This document shows positions 8,905 to 17,214 of a stretch of 64,000 nucleotides of DNA, piece by piece. Both the position numbers and the translations under genes were made by a program. The DNA comes from Nocardioides sp. W7 (GTDB taxonomy: Bacteria > Actinomycetota > Actinomycetes > Propionibacteriales > Nocardioidaceae), in NCBI RefSeq assembly GCF_022919075.1, contig NZ_CP095078.1, forward strand, positions 2,542,001 to 2,606,000, written 5' to 3'. Numbering within the stretch: position 1 is the first letter of the stretch; each line of letters starts with the position of its first letter. The notes under the pieces were generated by a model. That model was not told the origin of the DNA and ran no database searches. It worked only from the letters and a program-made list of their open reading frames with translations.

Positions 8905-9725
8905 GCGTGGTTCTCCATCTCTCGGATCTGACCCAGGCCCGCGCGGGTCGCGACGAGCTCGTCGACCCGTTCGGCGCCGAGGAACTTCTTGGACAGCTCG
9001 TTCATCGGGTCCATCGTGTACCCGAGGGTGCGGACCCGGTGGTCGCGCTCGCGGAGCGCGGCGCGCTCCTCGACCGGGACCGGCTTCGCGTCGCGGACCC
9101 AGCCCAGCCAGGTGTCGACCCGTTCGCGCACCACCTCGCGCAGCGTCTCGACGACGTCCTCGGTGCGCTCGGCGGTGTAGGAGTGCGCGATCGGGGACAG
9201 GTAGGCGCGCATGTAGGTGCCGTGGCTGACAGACCAGGTGAACCGGTCGTCGCCACGCAGCTTCAGGAAGGACTCGTTGAGCGGGTCGTAGTAGCGGTTC
9301 AGGTAGTCGACGTCGGTCATCAGGTCGCGCCGGGCGGTCAGCTCGCTGTAGAAGAAGATCTGCGGGACCGTCCCGAACACGATGATCAGGTGCGGCACGT
9401 CGATGTGCGGGCCGAGCCAGACCTGGAGGTTCATGTCCAGGATCGAGGCCTTGCGGTTGCCGATCCAGGAGTGGACCAGCCACTCGACCCCCTCGTCCGG
9501 GTCGCCGGTGTAGGGGTTGAGCGAACCCTCGTAGCTGGCGTCCTCGGTCGCCCAGTACTCCAGGTCGGCACCGGACGGGTGCGCCTGGACCGGCAGCTCC
9601 GCGGTGATGCGGTCCTTGGCCTCGCTGAGGATCTCCCAGAACGCCGCCCACAGCTCGGAGCTGTCGACGTCGGGAGCCTCAGCCAGGAACTCGTGGATCG
9701 TCTTGGTCTGTGTGCTGCTCGTCAT
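8901..9725 (-). CDS. Red chlorophyll catabolite reductase-like protein (bilin reductase fold)
   Basis: By eye, the 274-residue protein resembles plant red chlorophyll catabolite reductase, a member of the ferredoxin-dependent bilin reductase superfamily. Corresponding stretches are SWI at 86-88, DVPHLIIVF at 109-117, RRDL at 132-135 with DYLNRYY at 140-146, YMRAYLSPIA at 171-180, and the helix ending in TWLGWV near 205-210. In plants this enzyme reduces a linear tetrapyrrole. The acidic residue implicated in the plant active site (Glu154 in Arabidopsis) appears to be Val here, so the reaction may differ. There is no chloroplast-type extension. The gene diverges from the 13-gene catabolic operon, with operator B between them. 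The assignment rests on remembered family sequences; a profile search would settle it. Confidence 0.55.
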   Translation of the reverse strand: MTSSTQTKTIHEFLAEAPDVDSSELWAAFWEILSEAKDRITAELPVQAHPSGADLEYWATEDASYEGSLNPYTGDPDEGVEWLVHSWIGNRKASILDMNLQVWLGPHIDVPHLIIVFGTVPQIFFYSELTARRDLMTDVDYLNRYYDPLNESFLKLRGDDRFTWSVSHGTYMRAYLSPIAHSYTAERTEDVVETLREVVRERVDTWLGWVRDAKPVPVEERAALRERDHRVRTLGYTMDPMNELSKKFLGAERVDELVATRAGLGQIREMENHA

Positions 9726-9736
9726 GCCGCCATGTT

Positions 9737-9753
9737 ACGGATATATGATCTAT
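9737..9753. promoter_or_regulatory. Proposed operator B between divergent catabolic operons
   Basis: The reverse strand reads TAGATCATATATCC, sharing TAGATCATATA with the sites at 25141 and 47520. It lies 12 bases before the leftward ATG at 9725, so that transcript may be nearly leaderless, and 42 bases before the rightward GTG at 9795. This placement can control both directions. Confidence 0.6.
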
Positions 9754-9794
9754 GTTGTCACTGTATTCGAGCGTGCATTCGGGAGGAGAGGGCC

Positions 9795-10118
9795 GTGATC
9801 GTCGTCGTGAGCCAGGCCTGGACCAGGCCGGGCGAGGAGCACGCCGCGGCGTACGTCTCGCTCTCCGAGGAGTTCGGCCGGTTCTTCCGGGCGCACCCCG
9901 GCTACCGCGGCCGGCGACTGGTCCGCGGGGTCGAGGACCGCACCCACTTCACGCACCTGCGCTACTTCGACTCGATCGCCGACTACGAGGAGTGCACGCA
10001 GCACCCGGACTACCAGGCACACCTGCTGGCGATGTACGAGCACCTGCAGCCCTACGACTCCTACCCGCGCGAATACCTCGAGGTCGTCCTCGACGAGCCC
10101 GGACACCTGCCGTCGTGA
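9795..10118 (+). CDS. Small antibiotic-biosynthesis-monooxygenase-like (ABM) protein
   Basis: The 107-residue protein has the size and pattern of ABM/dimeric alpha-beta-barrel enzymes: an N-terminal strand rich in Val/Ile, a helix with EEFGRFF, a strand around THFTHLRYFDS, and YEECTQHPDYQAH typical of the second helix. Family members include cofactor-free quinol monooxygenases and heme-degrading IsdG-type enzymes, but the members are too diverse to name a substrate. GTG 9795 is preceded by GGGAGGAG at 9781-9788 with good spacing. This is the first gene of the 13-gene operon that runs to 20803, and it overlaps the next gene as GTGA. Confidence 0.75.
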   Translation: MIVVVSQAWTRPGEEHAAAYVSLSEEFGRFFRAHPGYRGRRLVRGVEDRTHFTHLRYFDSIADYEECTQHPDYQAHLLAMYEHLQPYDSYPREYLEVVLDEPGHLPS

Positions 10119-10834
10119 GCACCTTCGTCCTCGTCCACGGCGCCTTCCGCGGCGGTTGGTCGTGGCGTCGGGTCCGTCCGCGCCTGATCGCCGCCGGCCA
10201 CGACGTGCACACCCCGACGCTGGACGGCACCGCCACCGGCCTCGCGACCTGGGTCGACCAGGTCGTCGGCCTCCTGGAGACCGAGGACCTCGACGACGTC
10301 GTGCTCGTCGGGCACAGCCAGGGCGGCGTGGTGGTCCGCGAGGTCGCCGTGCGCGCCCCGGACCGGCTGCGCCGCCTGGTCTACCTCGACGCCGCCGTGC
10401 CGGACCCGGGCGAGCGCGCCGTCGACGTGGCGCCCGTCCCGCCGGACGACGCCCTGCTCCCGCCCCGCGGCACCCTGGTCCCGCCGCGCCCGCTGACCGC
10501 GGGCGGCGACCTCGACGAGGCCACCGTCGCGTGGCTCAACGAGCGACTGGTGCCCACGCCGTTCGCCCCGTCGCTCGACCGCGCGTCCACCGCGGAGGCG
10601 ACGGTCCCCGCGACCCACGTCTTCTTCGCCGACACGCCGCCGGCGTACCCGTGCGGTACGACGCGGGCGCGCCTCGACGCGCGCGGCACGCCGTACGACG
10701 TCCTCGACGGGGGCCACGACGCACCGCTGACCCGCCCCGACGTCGTCGCCGACCTGCTGCTGCGCTCCGCGGCGCCGCGCCTGGTGGTCGGCGCGCCCAT
10801 CTACCGCAAGACCCCGACGAGAGGAACACAGTGA
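10115..10834 (+). CDS. Alpha/beta hydrolase, plant methylesterase/hydroxynitrile-lyase-like
   Basis: The 239-residue hydrolase begins with LVHGAFRGGWSW, the oxyanion-hole segment typical of the plant MES/hydroxynitrile lyase branch. The nucleophile is Ser68 in GHSQGG, followed by VYLDAAVPDPGE as in that branch. His201 in GGHDAP is the likely catalytic histidine. Plant relatives demethylate methyl esters, including pheophorbide and fluorescent chlorophyll catabolites (MES16), and cleave salicylate or indoleacetate esters. Bacterial members have many substrates. The start overlaps the previous stop (GTGA). Ester cleavage early in the pathway is plausible from operon position. Confidence 0.8.
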   Translation: MSTFVLVHGAFRGGWSWRRVRPRLIAAGHDVHTPTLDGTATGLATWVDQVVGLLETEDLDDVVLVGHSQGGVVVREVAVRAPDRLRRLVYLDAAVPDPGERAVDVAPVPPDDALLPPRGTLVPPRPLTAGGDLDEATVAWLNERLVPTPFAPSLDRASTAEATVPATHVFFADTPPAYPCGTTRARLDARGTPYDVLDGGHDAPLTRPDVVADLLLRSAAPRLVVGAPIYRKTPTRGTQ

Positions 10835-11385
10835 GCGTGCAGCCCGGCTGGCAGGGACGATTCTTCGAGGACTTCGAGATCGGGGACATCTACCAGCACC
10901 CGCTCGGACGCACGGTGACCGAGGCCGACAACATCTCGTTCTCGCTGCTGACGATGAACACCAACCAGATGCACTTCAACAGCGAGTACGCCGCCAGGTC
11001 GGAGTTCGGCAAGCCGCTGGTCGTCTCGACCCTGACCGTTGCGATCGCGGTCGGCCAGAGCGTCACCGACCTCACCCAGAACGCCTTCGCGAACCTGGGC
11101 TGGGACGACATCCGGATGACCCACCCGGTCTTCGCCGGCGACACGCTCTACAGCGAGTCGGTCGTCCTGGAGAAGCGCGAGTCGGCCAAGCGCCCGCACG
11201 CCGGCATCGTCACGGTCAAGACCCGCACCCTGAACCAGGACGGCGACGAGGTCTGCTCGTTCCGCCGCATGTTCTACGTCTACAAGCAGGGCGCCGAGCA
11301 GCTCGAGGGCATCTTCCCCGAGGGCAAGAAGGCCCTGGTCGACGGCACCCCGCTGGCCGAGGGCACTCCGCTGGTCGAGGGCTGA
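10831..11385 (+). CDS. MaoC-like dehydratase/enoyl-CoA hydratase (mesaconyl/itaconyl-CoA hydratase type)
   Basis: The 184-residue single hot-dog domain has FEDFEIGD near the N-terminus, as in mesaconyl-CoA and itaconyl-CoA hydratases, and the segment NTNQMHFNSEYA containing the usual Asn/His active-site region. Members of this branch hydrate branched unsaturated dicarboxyl-CoA esters and are commonly paired with a CitE-like lyase, which is present here at 19955. The GTG start overlaps the preceding stop. The combination with CaiB and CitE relatives resembles the itaconate or methylmalyl-CoA routes ending in a retro-Claisen or retro-aldol split. Confidence 0.82.
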   Translation: MSVQPGWQGRFFEDFEIGDIYQHPLGRTVTEADNISFSLLTMNTNQMHFNSEYAARSEFGKPLVVSTLTVAIAVGQSVTDLTQNAFANLGWDDIRMTHPVFAGDTLYSESVVLEKRESAKRPHAGIVTVKTRTLNQDGDEVCSFRRMFYVYKQGAEQLEGIFPEGKKALVDGTPLAEGTPLVEG

Positions 11386-11396
11386 GGGCCTTGACG

Positions 11397-12431
11397 ATGC
11401 GGATCACCTTCGCACCGTGGGGGGAGACGCTGGCCGAGCTGGCCGACGCCGCCCGCCGCGCCGAGCTGGCCGGCGCCGAGGTGGTGTGGGTGCCGGAGCT
11501 GCACCGCAGCGCCACGGTGAGCGCCGCGGCGCTGGCCCAGGCCACCACCACCGCCCAGGTCGGCACCGCGATCACGCTGGCCTTCACCCGCAGCCCGATG
11601 GTGACCGCCCTGGAGGCGCTCGACCTCGACGAGCTGTCCGGCGGCCGGTTCATCCTCGGGCTCGGCACCGGTGTGCAGCGCCTCAACGAGGACTGGCACA
11701 ACGCCCGCTGGGGCAAGCCGGTCGGCCACCTGCGCGAGACGGTCCGCAACATCCGGCACCTGGTCGCCGGCGCCACCACCGGGCGGCCGATCGACCTCGT
11801 CGGCGAGTTCGAGCCGATGCGGATCCGGGGCTACGAGCGTCCGTACCCGGTGCAGCGGACCGAGATCCCGATCTACCTCGCCGCGATGGGTCCGGCGATG
11901 ACCCGGCTCGCCGCCCGCGTCGCCGACGGCTGGATCAGCCACGAGCTGTGCTCCCCGTCGTACCTCTCCGAGCGGATCCTGCCCGAGATCGAGGCCGGCC
12001 TGGCCCAGGTCGAGGGTCGCCGGCGCGAGGACCTCGAGCTGGTCGTCTCGGCCTGCTGCTCGGTCGACGCCGACCCCGCCAAGGCGCTCGACCGGGTCCG
12101 CGGCCACGTCGGCTTCTACGCCAGCGTGCGCACGTACGCCGACTTCTTCGAGTTCCACGGCCTCGGCGAGGCCCAGCAGCGGGTGGTCGACGCCTTCCGC
12201 GGCGGCCAGGGTGCCGAGCACCTCGCCGCGGTGGTCAGCCCCGAGCTGGTCGACGCGGTCACCCTCAACGGCGACCGGGACCGGGTCCTCGACCAGCTCT
12301 CGGCGTACCACGACATCGCCGACGCGGTGAAGCTCTCCGCGCCCACCCACGGCCTGAGCCCGGCGGAGATCCGGGCCGGCCAGGACGAGGTCATCGACCT
12401 CATCCAGACCATCACAGGAGGTCGGCCGTGA
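11397..12431 (+). CDS. LLM-class (luciferase-like) F420/FMN-dependent oxidoreductase
   Basis: The 344-residue protein has the luciferase-like TIM-barrel pattern: an early ELADAARRAELAGAE helix, AQVGTAITLAF, the conserved LDELSGGRFILGLGTG motif, and AAMGPAMTRLAARVADGW. In actinobacteria most such proteins use coenzyme F420, though FMN is possible. The ATG at 11397 is preferred over TTG 11391 because GAGG at 11384-11387 is then well spaced. It lies 11 bases after the MaoC gene and overlaps the CaiB gene as GTGA. It may perform a hydride transfer to an imine, ketone or conjugated double bond of the imported compound; the exact step is unknown. Confidence 0.88.
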   Translation: MRITFAPWGETLAELADAARRAELAGAEVVWVPELHRSATVSAAALAQATTTAQVGTAITLAFTRSPMVTALEALDLDELSGGRFILGLGTGVQRLNEDWHNARWGKPVGHLRETVRNIRHLVAGATTGRPIDLVGEFEPMRIRGYERPYPVQRTEIPIYLAAMGPAMTRLAARVADGWISHELCSPSYLSERILPEIEAGLAQVEGRRREDLELVVSACCSVDADPAKALDRVRGHVGFYASVRTYADFFEFHGLGEAQQRVVDAFRGGQGAEHLAAVVSPELVDAVTLNGDRDRVLDQLSAYHDIADAVKLSAPTHGLSPAEIRAGQDEVIDLIQTITGGRP

Positions 12432-13633
12432 AGCCGCTTCAGGACGTCCGCATCATCTCGCTCGAGCAGTACGGCGCCGGCCCGTTCGGCAGCGTGCACC
12501 TCGCCGACCTCGGCGCGGAGGTCATCAAGCTCGAGGACCCGAACGTCGGCGGCGACGTCGGACGCTACGTGCCGCCGTACAACGAGGCGGAGGACTCGCT
12601 CTTCTTCGAGACCTTCAACCGGAACAAGAAGTCGGTCTCGCTCGACCTCAAGACCGCCGCCGGCCGGGAGGTCTTCGAGGACCTCGTGCGCAACGCGGAC
12701 GCCGTCTACTCCAACCTGCGCGGCGACGTGCCGGAGAAGATCGGCATCACCTACGACCAGCTCAAGCACCTGAACCCGGCGATCGTGTGCTGCTCGCTCA
12801 CCGGGTTCGGCATGACCGGCCCGCGCAAGAAGGAGCCCGGCTACGACTACGTGCTCCAGGGCCTGGCCGGCTGGATGGAGCTCACCGGCGAGCCCGACGG
12901 ACCGCCGACCAAGTCGGGCCTCTCGCTGGTCGACTTCTCCGGCGGGTACGTCGCCGCGCTCTCGCTGCTCGCGGGGCTGCACGCGGCCCGGCGCGACGGC
13001 GTCGGCATGGACTGCGACGTCAGCCTGTACGACACCGCGATGTCGATGCTGACCTACCCGGCGACCTGGCACCTGAACGCCGGCTACACGCCCCGGCGCA
13101 TCAGCCACTCCGCGCACCCCTCGCTGGTGCCGTTCCAGGCCTTCGAGGCATCCGACGGCTGGTTCGTCGTGGGCTGCGCGAAGGAGAAGTTCTGGGTGCG
13201 GTTGGCCGAGGTCATCGGCCACCCCGAGTGGGCCTCTCCGGACTCGAGGTTCGCGACCTTCGCGCTGCGCCAGGAGAACCAGGCCGAGCTGACCGGTCTC
13301 CTGGAGGCGATCTTCCGGACCGAGACGGTCGACCACTGGCTGGCCAAGTGCTATCCGGCGTCGATCCCGTGCGGCCCGATCAACGACGTGGAGGCCGCCC
13401 TGAAGGAGCCGCACACGATCGAGCGCAACCTGATCGTCGAGACCGAGCACCCGCGCTACGGCACGGTGCAGCAGCTCGCCTCGCCGGTGCGGGTCGGCTC
13501 CGAGGTCCCGACGTACGTGCGGGCCCCGCAGCGCAACGAGCACTTCGACGAGGTGCTGCGCGAGGTCGCCCGGTACGACGCCGCGAAGATCGCCGAGCTG
13601 AAGGCAGCGGGAGCCTTCGGGACCGAGGCGTGA
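12428..13633 (+). CDS. Family III CoA-transferase (CaiB/BaiF)
   Basis: The 401-residue enzyme transfers CoA between acyl groups. The catalytic aspartate is Asp169 in VDFSGGY, matching the position of the nucleophile in formyl-CoA transferase and CaiB. Other family marks are the N-terminal PFGSVHLADLGAEVIKLE segment and GFGMTGPRKKEPGYDY. It would activate a carboxylate of the substrate or move CoA between carboxyls of a dicarboxylate, as in itaconate or mesaconyl-CoA metabolism. It sits between the LLM oxidoreductase and a PrpD relative with overlapping or nearly overlapping genes on both sides. Confidence 0.93.
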   Translation: MKPLQDVRIISLEQYGAGPFGSVHLADLGAEVIKLEDPNVGGDVGRYVPPYNEAEDSLFFETFNRNKKSVSLDLKTAAGREVFEDLVRNADAVYSNLRGDVPEKIGITYDQLKHLNPAIVCCSLTGFGMTGPRKKEPGYDYVLQGLAGWMELTGEPDGPPTKSGLSLVDFSGGYVAALSLLAGLHAARRDGVGMDCDVSLYDTAMSMLTYPATWHLNAGYTPRRISHSAHPSLVPFQAFEASDGWFVVGCAKEKFWVRLAEVIGHPEWASPDSRFATFALRQENQAELTGLLEAIFRTETVDHWLAKCYPASIPCGPINDVEAALKEPHTIERNLIVETEHPRYGTVQQLASPVRVGSEVPTYVRAPQRNEHFDEVLREVARYDAAKIAELKAAGAFGTEA

Positions 13634-15039
13634 TGATCGCCCCCGAGCTGGCGCGCTGGGTCGTCGGCCCGCTGAGCCTCCCGGCCGAGGTCGAGCACGC
13701 CGCCCTGCGGCACCTGCTCGACGGCCTGGGCAACGCGGTCGCCGGGATGCGTGCCGGTGCCGCGGTGCCGGCCGTCATCGTGGCCACCGGCCTCGGGGGC
13801 CCCGAGGAGGCGACGGTGCTCGGGTCGCGGACCCGGCTCCCGGCACCCGCCGCTGGCCTGGCCAACGGGACCCTGGTGCACGCGCTCGACTTCGACGACA
13901 CCCACGCGGGCGGCCTGGTGCACGCGACCGCGGTGGTGCTGCCGGCCGCGTTCGCGGTGGGGGAGCAGGTCGGCGCGACCGGTCGCGAGATCCTCGACGC
14001 CGCCGTCGTCGGCTACGAGGTCGCGTGCCGGGTCGCGGCGGCTGCACCGAACGGCTTCCACGCCGGTGGCCTGCACGCCACGATGGTGGCCGGAGTGTTC
14101 TCCTCGGCTGCCGTCGCCGCGCGGCTGATGGGCCTGGATGCGGCCACCACGACGAACGCGCTCGGCATCGCCGGCAGCCAGGCCGGCGGCCTGCTGGCCT
14201 TCCTGGCCACCGGCGCCAGCACCAAGCAGCTCCATCCGGGCTTCGCCTCGCAGGCCGGCATCCTGGCCGCGCGGCTCGCCGCCGTCGGCGCTACCGGGCC
14301 GGAGACCGTCTTCGACGGACCGCACGGCGTGTACGACGCGCTCGCCCCTGCCTCCGTGGCCGGCGGGCGCGTCGACACCGGGGTCATCCTGCGCGACCTG
14401 GGCAGCAGCGACCCGCAGGGCTGGGAGACCACCCGGATCGGGATCAAGCCCTGGCCCACCTGCCAGCTGGCCCACGTCACCATGGCCGCCGCCCAGCTCG
14501 CCCTGGTCGAAGCTGGCGTCGCCGCCACCGAGCTCGCGGGCCTGCACGCGCAGGTGCACCCCGACTCCGCCTCGGTCGTCTGCGCGGGCGACCGCGACCT
14601 GACCCGCCCGGTGAGCCCGTACGCCGCCAAGTTCAGCCTGCCGTGGAGCGTCGCGGCGATCCTGCTCGACGGCCGGGTCGGTGTCGACACCTACGAAGCG
14701 GCCAACCTGGACCGCCCCGAGATCAGCGCGCTCGCGGCCCGGATCACCTGGGACGTCACCGACGGCGCCGGTGTCGTCGCTGCCGACGCCGCCGGCGACG
14801 TGGTGCTCACCCTGGCCGACGGGGGCACCGTCTCCGCACACCTGGAGCGCAGTCCCGGCGGCGGCACCAACCCGCTCTCCGACGAGGCCCTGTTCACCAA
14901 GCTCCAGGGCAACGTCGGCACCACCGCGGGCGAGCTCGCCGCCGCCGTGCACTGGCTGGCCGACGTACCCGACCTCACCGAGATCCTCGCCCTCGCCGCG
15001 GCCGCGGCGACCCCTTCCGCCCAGGAGGCCACCGCATGA
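13633..15039 (+). CDS. MmgE/PrpD family protein (2-methylcitrate dehydratase-like)
   Basis: The 468-residue protein shows the family layout: helical N-terminal part with NGTLVHALDFDDTH, the motif GIAGSQAGGLLAF, and IGIKPWPTCQLAH before the C-terminal lid domain. PrpD dehydrates 2-methylcitrate, and a relative is cis-aconitate decarboxylase, so a compact di- or tricarboxylic acid is the expected kind of substrate. The ATG at 13633 overlaps the preceding stop; GTG 13630 is an in-frame alternative. There is no methylcitrate synthase or PrpB nearby, so this is probably not the propionate pathway. It overlaps the RidA gene by 4 bases. Confidence 0.9.
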   Translation: MIAPELARWVVGPLSLPAEVEHAALRHLLDGLGNAVAGMRAGAAVPAVIVATGLGGPEEATVLGSRTRLPAPAAGLANGTLVHALDFDDTHAGGLVHATAVVLPAAFAVGEQVGATGREILDAAVVGYEVACRVAAAAPNGFHAGGLHATMVAGVFSSAAVAARLMGLDAATTTNALGIAGSQAGGLLAFLATGASTKQLHPGFASQAGILAARLAAVGATGPETVFDGPHGVYDALAPASVAGGRVDTGVILRDLGSSDPQGWETTRIGIKPWPTCQLAHVTMAAAQLALVEAGVAATELAGLHAQVHPDSASVVCAGDRDLTRPVSPYAAKFSLPWSVAAILLDGRVGVDTYEAANLDRPEISALAARITWDVTDGAGVVAADAAGDVVLTLADGGTVSAHLERSPGGGTNPLSDEALFTKLQGNVGTTAGELAAAVHWLADVPDLTEILALAAAAATPSAQEATA

Positions 15040-16253
15040 CCCTGTCCGCCATCAAGCCCGCCGAGTTCGGCTGGTTCCCCTACGAGGGGTTCACCTTCTG
15101 CCTCGGGCTCAGTGAGGGTGACAGTGCCTGGACCTCGGGCCACACCTCGGCCCGCCACGACGAGGCGCTCGGCAAGATGACCGTGTCGGGCTCGATGGAG
15201 GAGCAGGCGCGGATCGCCTACGCCAAGTGCCTGGCGATCCTCGAGGGTGCGGGCTTCGGCCCCGAGGACGTCACCCGGGTCAGCGAGAACGTCACCGTCG
15301 CCGGCCTGCCGGCGTACGAGGAGGCCGCCGGCGTACGCCGTGAGCTGCTCGGCGACCGGCCGACCGTGCGGACGGTCGTCGTGGAGCGCCTGGTGCGCCG
15401 CGCGGCGTGGCTCGAGATCGAGCTGCACGCGGTCAAGGGCGGCGGCCGGCAGCTGCGGGTCGCCTCCGAGGCCCGCGAGGCCGGCACCTGGCAGGCCTCC
15501 TCGATCACCGAGGGCCAGGACGGCGTCGTCTACCTGCCGACCGTGACCCCGATCGACGAGCACGGCGACGTGGTCGCGCCGGGGGACTTCGGGGCGCAGT
15601 ACCGCTACGTGCTCGAGAAGGCCGGCGTGCTGCTCGAGCAGGTCGGGCTGACCCTGGGCCACGCGGTCACGACGTACGACTACTCCACGCCCGACACTCG
15701 CGCCGTCTACCGCGGCACCCACAAGGTCCGCAAGGAGCTGCTCGGCGACAACGAGGGCGGCGTCTACCCGGGCGCGGGCGGCATCCTGATGAGCCAGCTG
15801 CACGTCCCGGGTGCGCTCGTGGCCATCGACGTCACCGCCTCGCGGCACCCGCTGGAGATCGTCAACCCGGGCTGGTCGCGCTACGACACGCTGACCTACG
15901 CGCCGGGCGTGAAGGCCGGCCGCACGCTGTTCATGTCCGGCTTCGCGGCCCTCGACATGGAGACCCAGCAGGCCCTGCACGCCGACGACCTCGGCGCCCA
16001 GGCCGAGACGACGTACGGCGCGATCCTGCACCTCCTGGAGTACGCCGGCCTCGGCCCGGCCGACCTGCTGGAGACGACGGAGTACTGCGTGGAGTCGGCC
16101 GTCGGGGACTACAAGGCGGTCGCCGAGGTCCGCGAGCGGCTGCTCGGTCCGCCGTGGCCCGCCTCGACCGGAGCGCTGTGCCACAGCCTGCTGCGGCCGG
16201 AGTTCCTGCTCGAGGTCTTCCCGACCGCGCTCTACCCGGAGGAGCAGCGATGA
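15036..16253 (+). CDS. Triple-domain RidA/YjgF-family protein
   Basis: RidA proteins are about 130 residues and act as homotrimers that hydrolyse enamine/imine intermediates. This 405-residue protein has three RidA-like domains in a row, at about 5-130, 138-265 and 275-400, so one chain could fold as a covalent trimer. Domain 1 keeps the conserved active-site arginine in the PTVRTVVVERL segment. Domain 2 has GGILMSQL and domain 3 has ASTGALCHSL there, without the arginine, so only one of three sites may be catalytic. It overlaps its neighbours by 4 bases on both sides. Imine hydrolysis would suit a nitrogen-containing substrate such as an opened pyrrole; this is inference. Confidence 0.8.
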   Translation: MTLSAIKPAEFGWFPYEGFTFCLGLSEGDSAWTSGHTSARHDEALGKMTVSGSMEEQARIAYAKCLAILEGAGFGPEDVTRVSENVTVAGLPAYEEAAGVRRELLGDRPTVRTVVVERLVRRAAWLEIELHAVKGGGRQLRVASEAREAGTWQASSITEGQDGVVYLPTVTPIDEHGDVVAPGDFGAQYRYVLEKAGVLLEQVGLTLGHAVTTYDYSTPDTRAVYRGTHKVRKELLGDNEGGVYPGAGGILMSQLHVPGALVAIDVTASRHPLEIVNPGWSRYDTLTYAPGVKAGRTLFMSGFAALDMETQQALHADDLGAQAETTYGAILHLLEYAGLGPADLLETTEYCVESAVGDYKAVAEVRERLLGPPWPASTGALCHSLLRPEFLLEVFPTALYPEEQR

Positions 16254-16750
16254 GCCTGCTCACCGACGAGGTCCGTGCCCTCGAGGGCCGGACCCGGGTC
16301 TACACCGCCCCGGAGCCGATCGGTGCCGCCGCGGGTCGGTACTTCGGCCTCGCGATCGGTGACGAGAACCCGCTCTACTCCGACCCGGCGTACGCCCGCG
16401 AGCAGGGGCTGGCCGGCGTGACCGCGCCGCTGACCCTGGTCTGCGAGACGAACCAGTACGCCGCCCTGCCGATGGACCACGAGGGGTACGCCGGCCACAC
16501 CTGGGGCCTCGACATCCCCGGCACCCGGCAGGTCCGCGGCGGCAACAAGTACACCTTCCACCGCCGGATCCGCCCCGAGGACGTCGTCACCGCGACCTGG
16601 CGGATCACCTCGGTCACCGAGAAGATCACCGGGTCGGGCAACGCGATGCTGGTCGTCGGATCGACCGCGACGTACACCGGTGCCGACGGCGAGCTGCTCG
16701 CCGAGAACGCCGAGACCATCATCTTCGTCGGGCTGGAGAAGAAGGCATGA
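16250..16750 (+). CDS. MaoC-like N-terminal (FAS1-type) dehydratase subunit
   Basis: The 166-residue protein matches the N-terminal dehydratase half (MaoC_dehydrat_N). It has YFGLAIGDENPLYSDPAYA near residues 31-49 and NKYTFHRRIRPED in the middle. Such subunits usually pair with a second hot-dog subunit, encoded here immediately downstream, to form a heteromeric enoyl-CoA hydratase like HadAB or steroid ChsH1-ChsH2. The ATG overlaps the RidA stop (ATGA). Hydration of a bulky side-chain enoyl-CoA is the expected role. Confidence 0.82.
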   Translation: MSLLTDEVRALEGRTRVYTAPEPIGAAAGRYFGLAIGDENPLYSDPAYAREQGLAGVTAPLTLVCETNQYAALPMDHEGYAGHTWGLDIPGTRQVRGGNKYTFHRRIRPEDVVTATWRITSVTEKITGSGNAMLVVGSTATYTGADGELLAENAETIIFVGLEKKA

Positions 16751-17214
16751 GCGAGACGTTCCCGACCACGTTCGTCGACCACTCGAGCATCGCCGTGGGA
16801 GACGCCGTGCCGGCGCTGGAGCGGACCATCGGCCTGACCGACATGGTCGCCTACGCCGGCGCCACCTGGGACTGGCACAAGCTGCACTACGACACGGCGT
16901 ACGTCGCGGAGAAGAAGCTGCCCGGCCCGATCGTCGACGGCCAGGTCTACGGCGCACTGCTGGTCGAGCAGCTCCAGGACTGGCTCGGCCCGCAGTCGTT
17001 CGTGCACGAGCTGGAGTTCACCTTCCGCAACCTGGTCTTCGCCGGCGAGACGCTGCGCTGCCAGGGCACGGTGACCGAGGTCGCCGCGGACCGGGTGAGT
17101 GTCGAGCTGAGCGTGGTCGTGGTGGCCGAGGACGGCACCGACTCTCGCGCTGCCGCCGCGCCGTGCCGCGCCGTGGTGCTGCTCGGCCGGCCCGACGGTC
17201 CGGGCGCGTCATGA
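16747..17214 (+). CDS. MaoC-like dehydratase partner subunit
   Basis: The 155-residue hot-dog protein carries the hydratase 2-like motif with Asp and His in YAGATWDWHKLHYD, around residues 37-50, followed by GPIVDGQVYGALL. It probably supplies the catalytic residues of a heterodimeric hydratase with the 16250 product. The arrangement of two small MaoC proteins followed by an Ltp2-like thiolase and a DUF35 protein mirrors cholesterol side-chain degradation in mycobacteria, where hydration is followed by retro-aldol cleavage. The start overlaps the preceding stop. Confidence 0.83.
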   Translation: MSETFPTTFVDHSSIAVGDAVPALERTIGLTDMVAYAGATWDWHKLHYDTAYVAEKKLPGPIVDGQVYGALLVEQLQDWLGPQSFVHELEFTFRNLVFAGETLRCQGTVTEVAADRVSVELSVVVVAEDGTDSRAAAAPCRAVVLLGRPDGPGAS

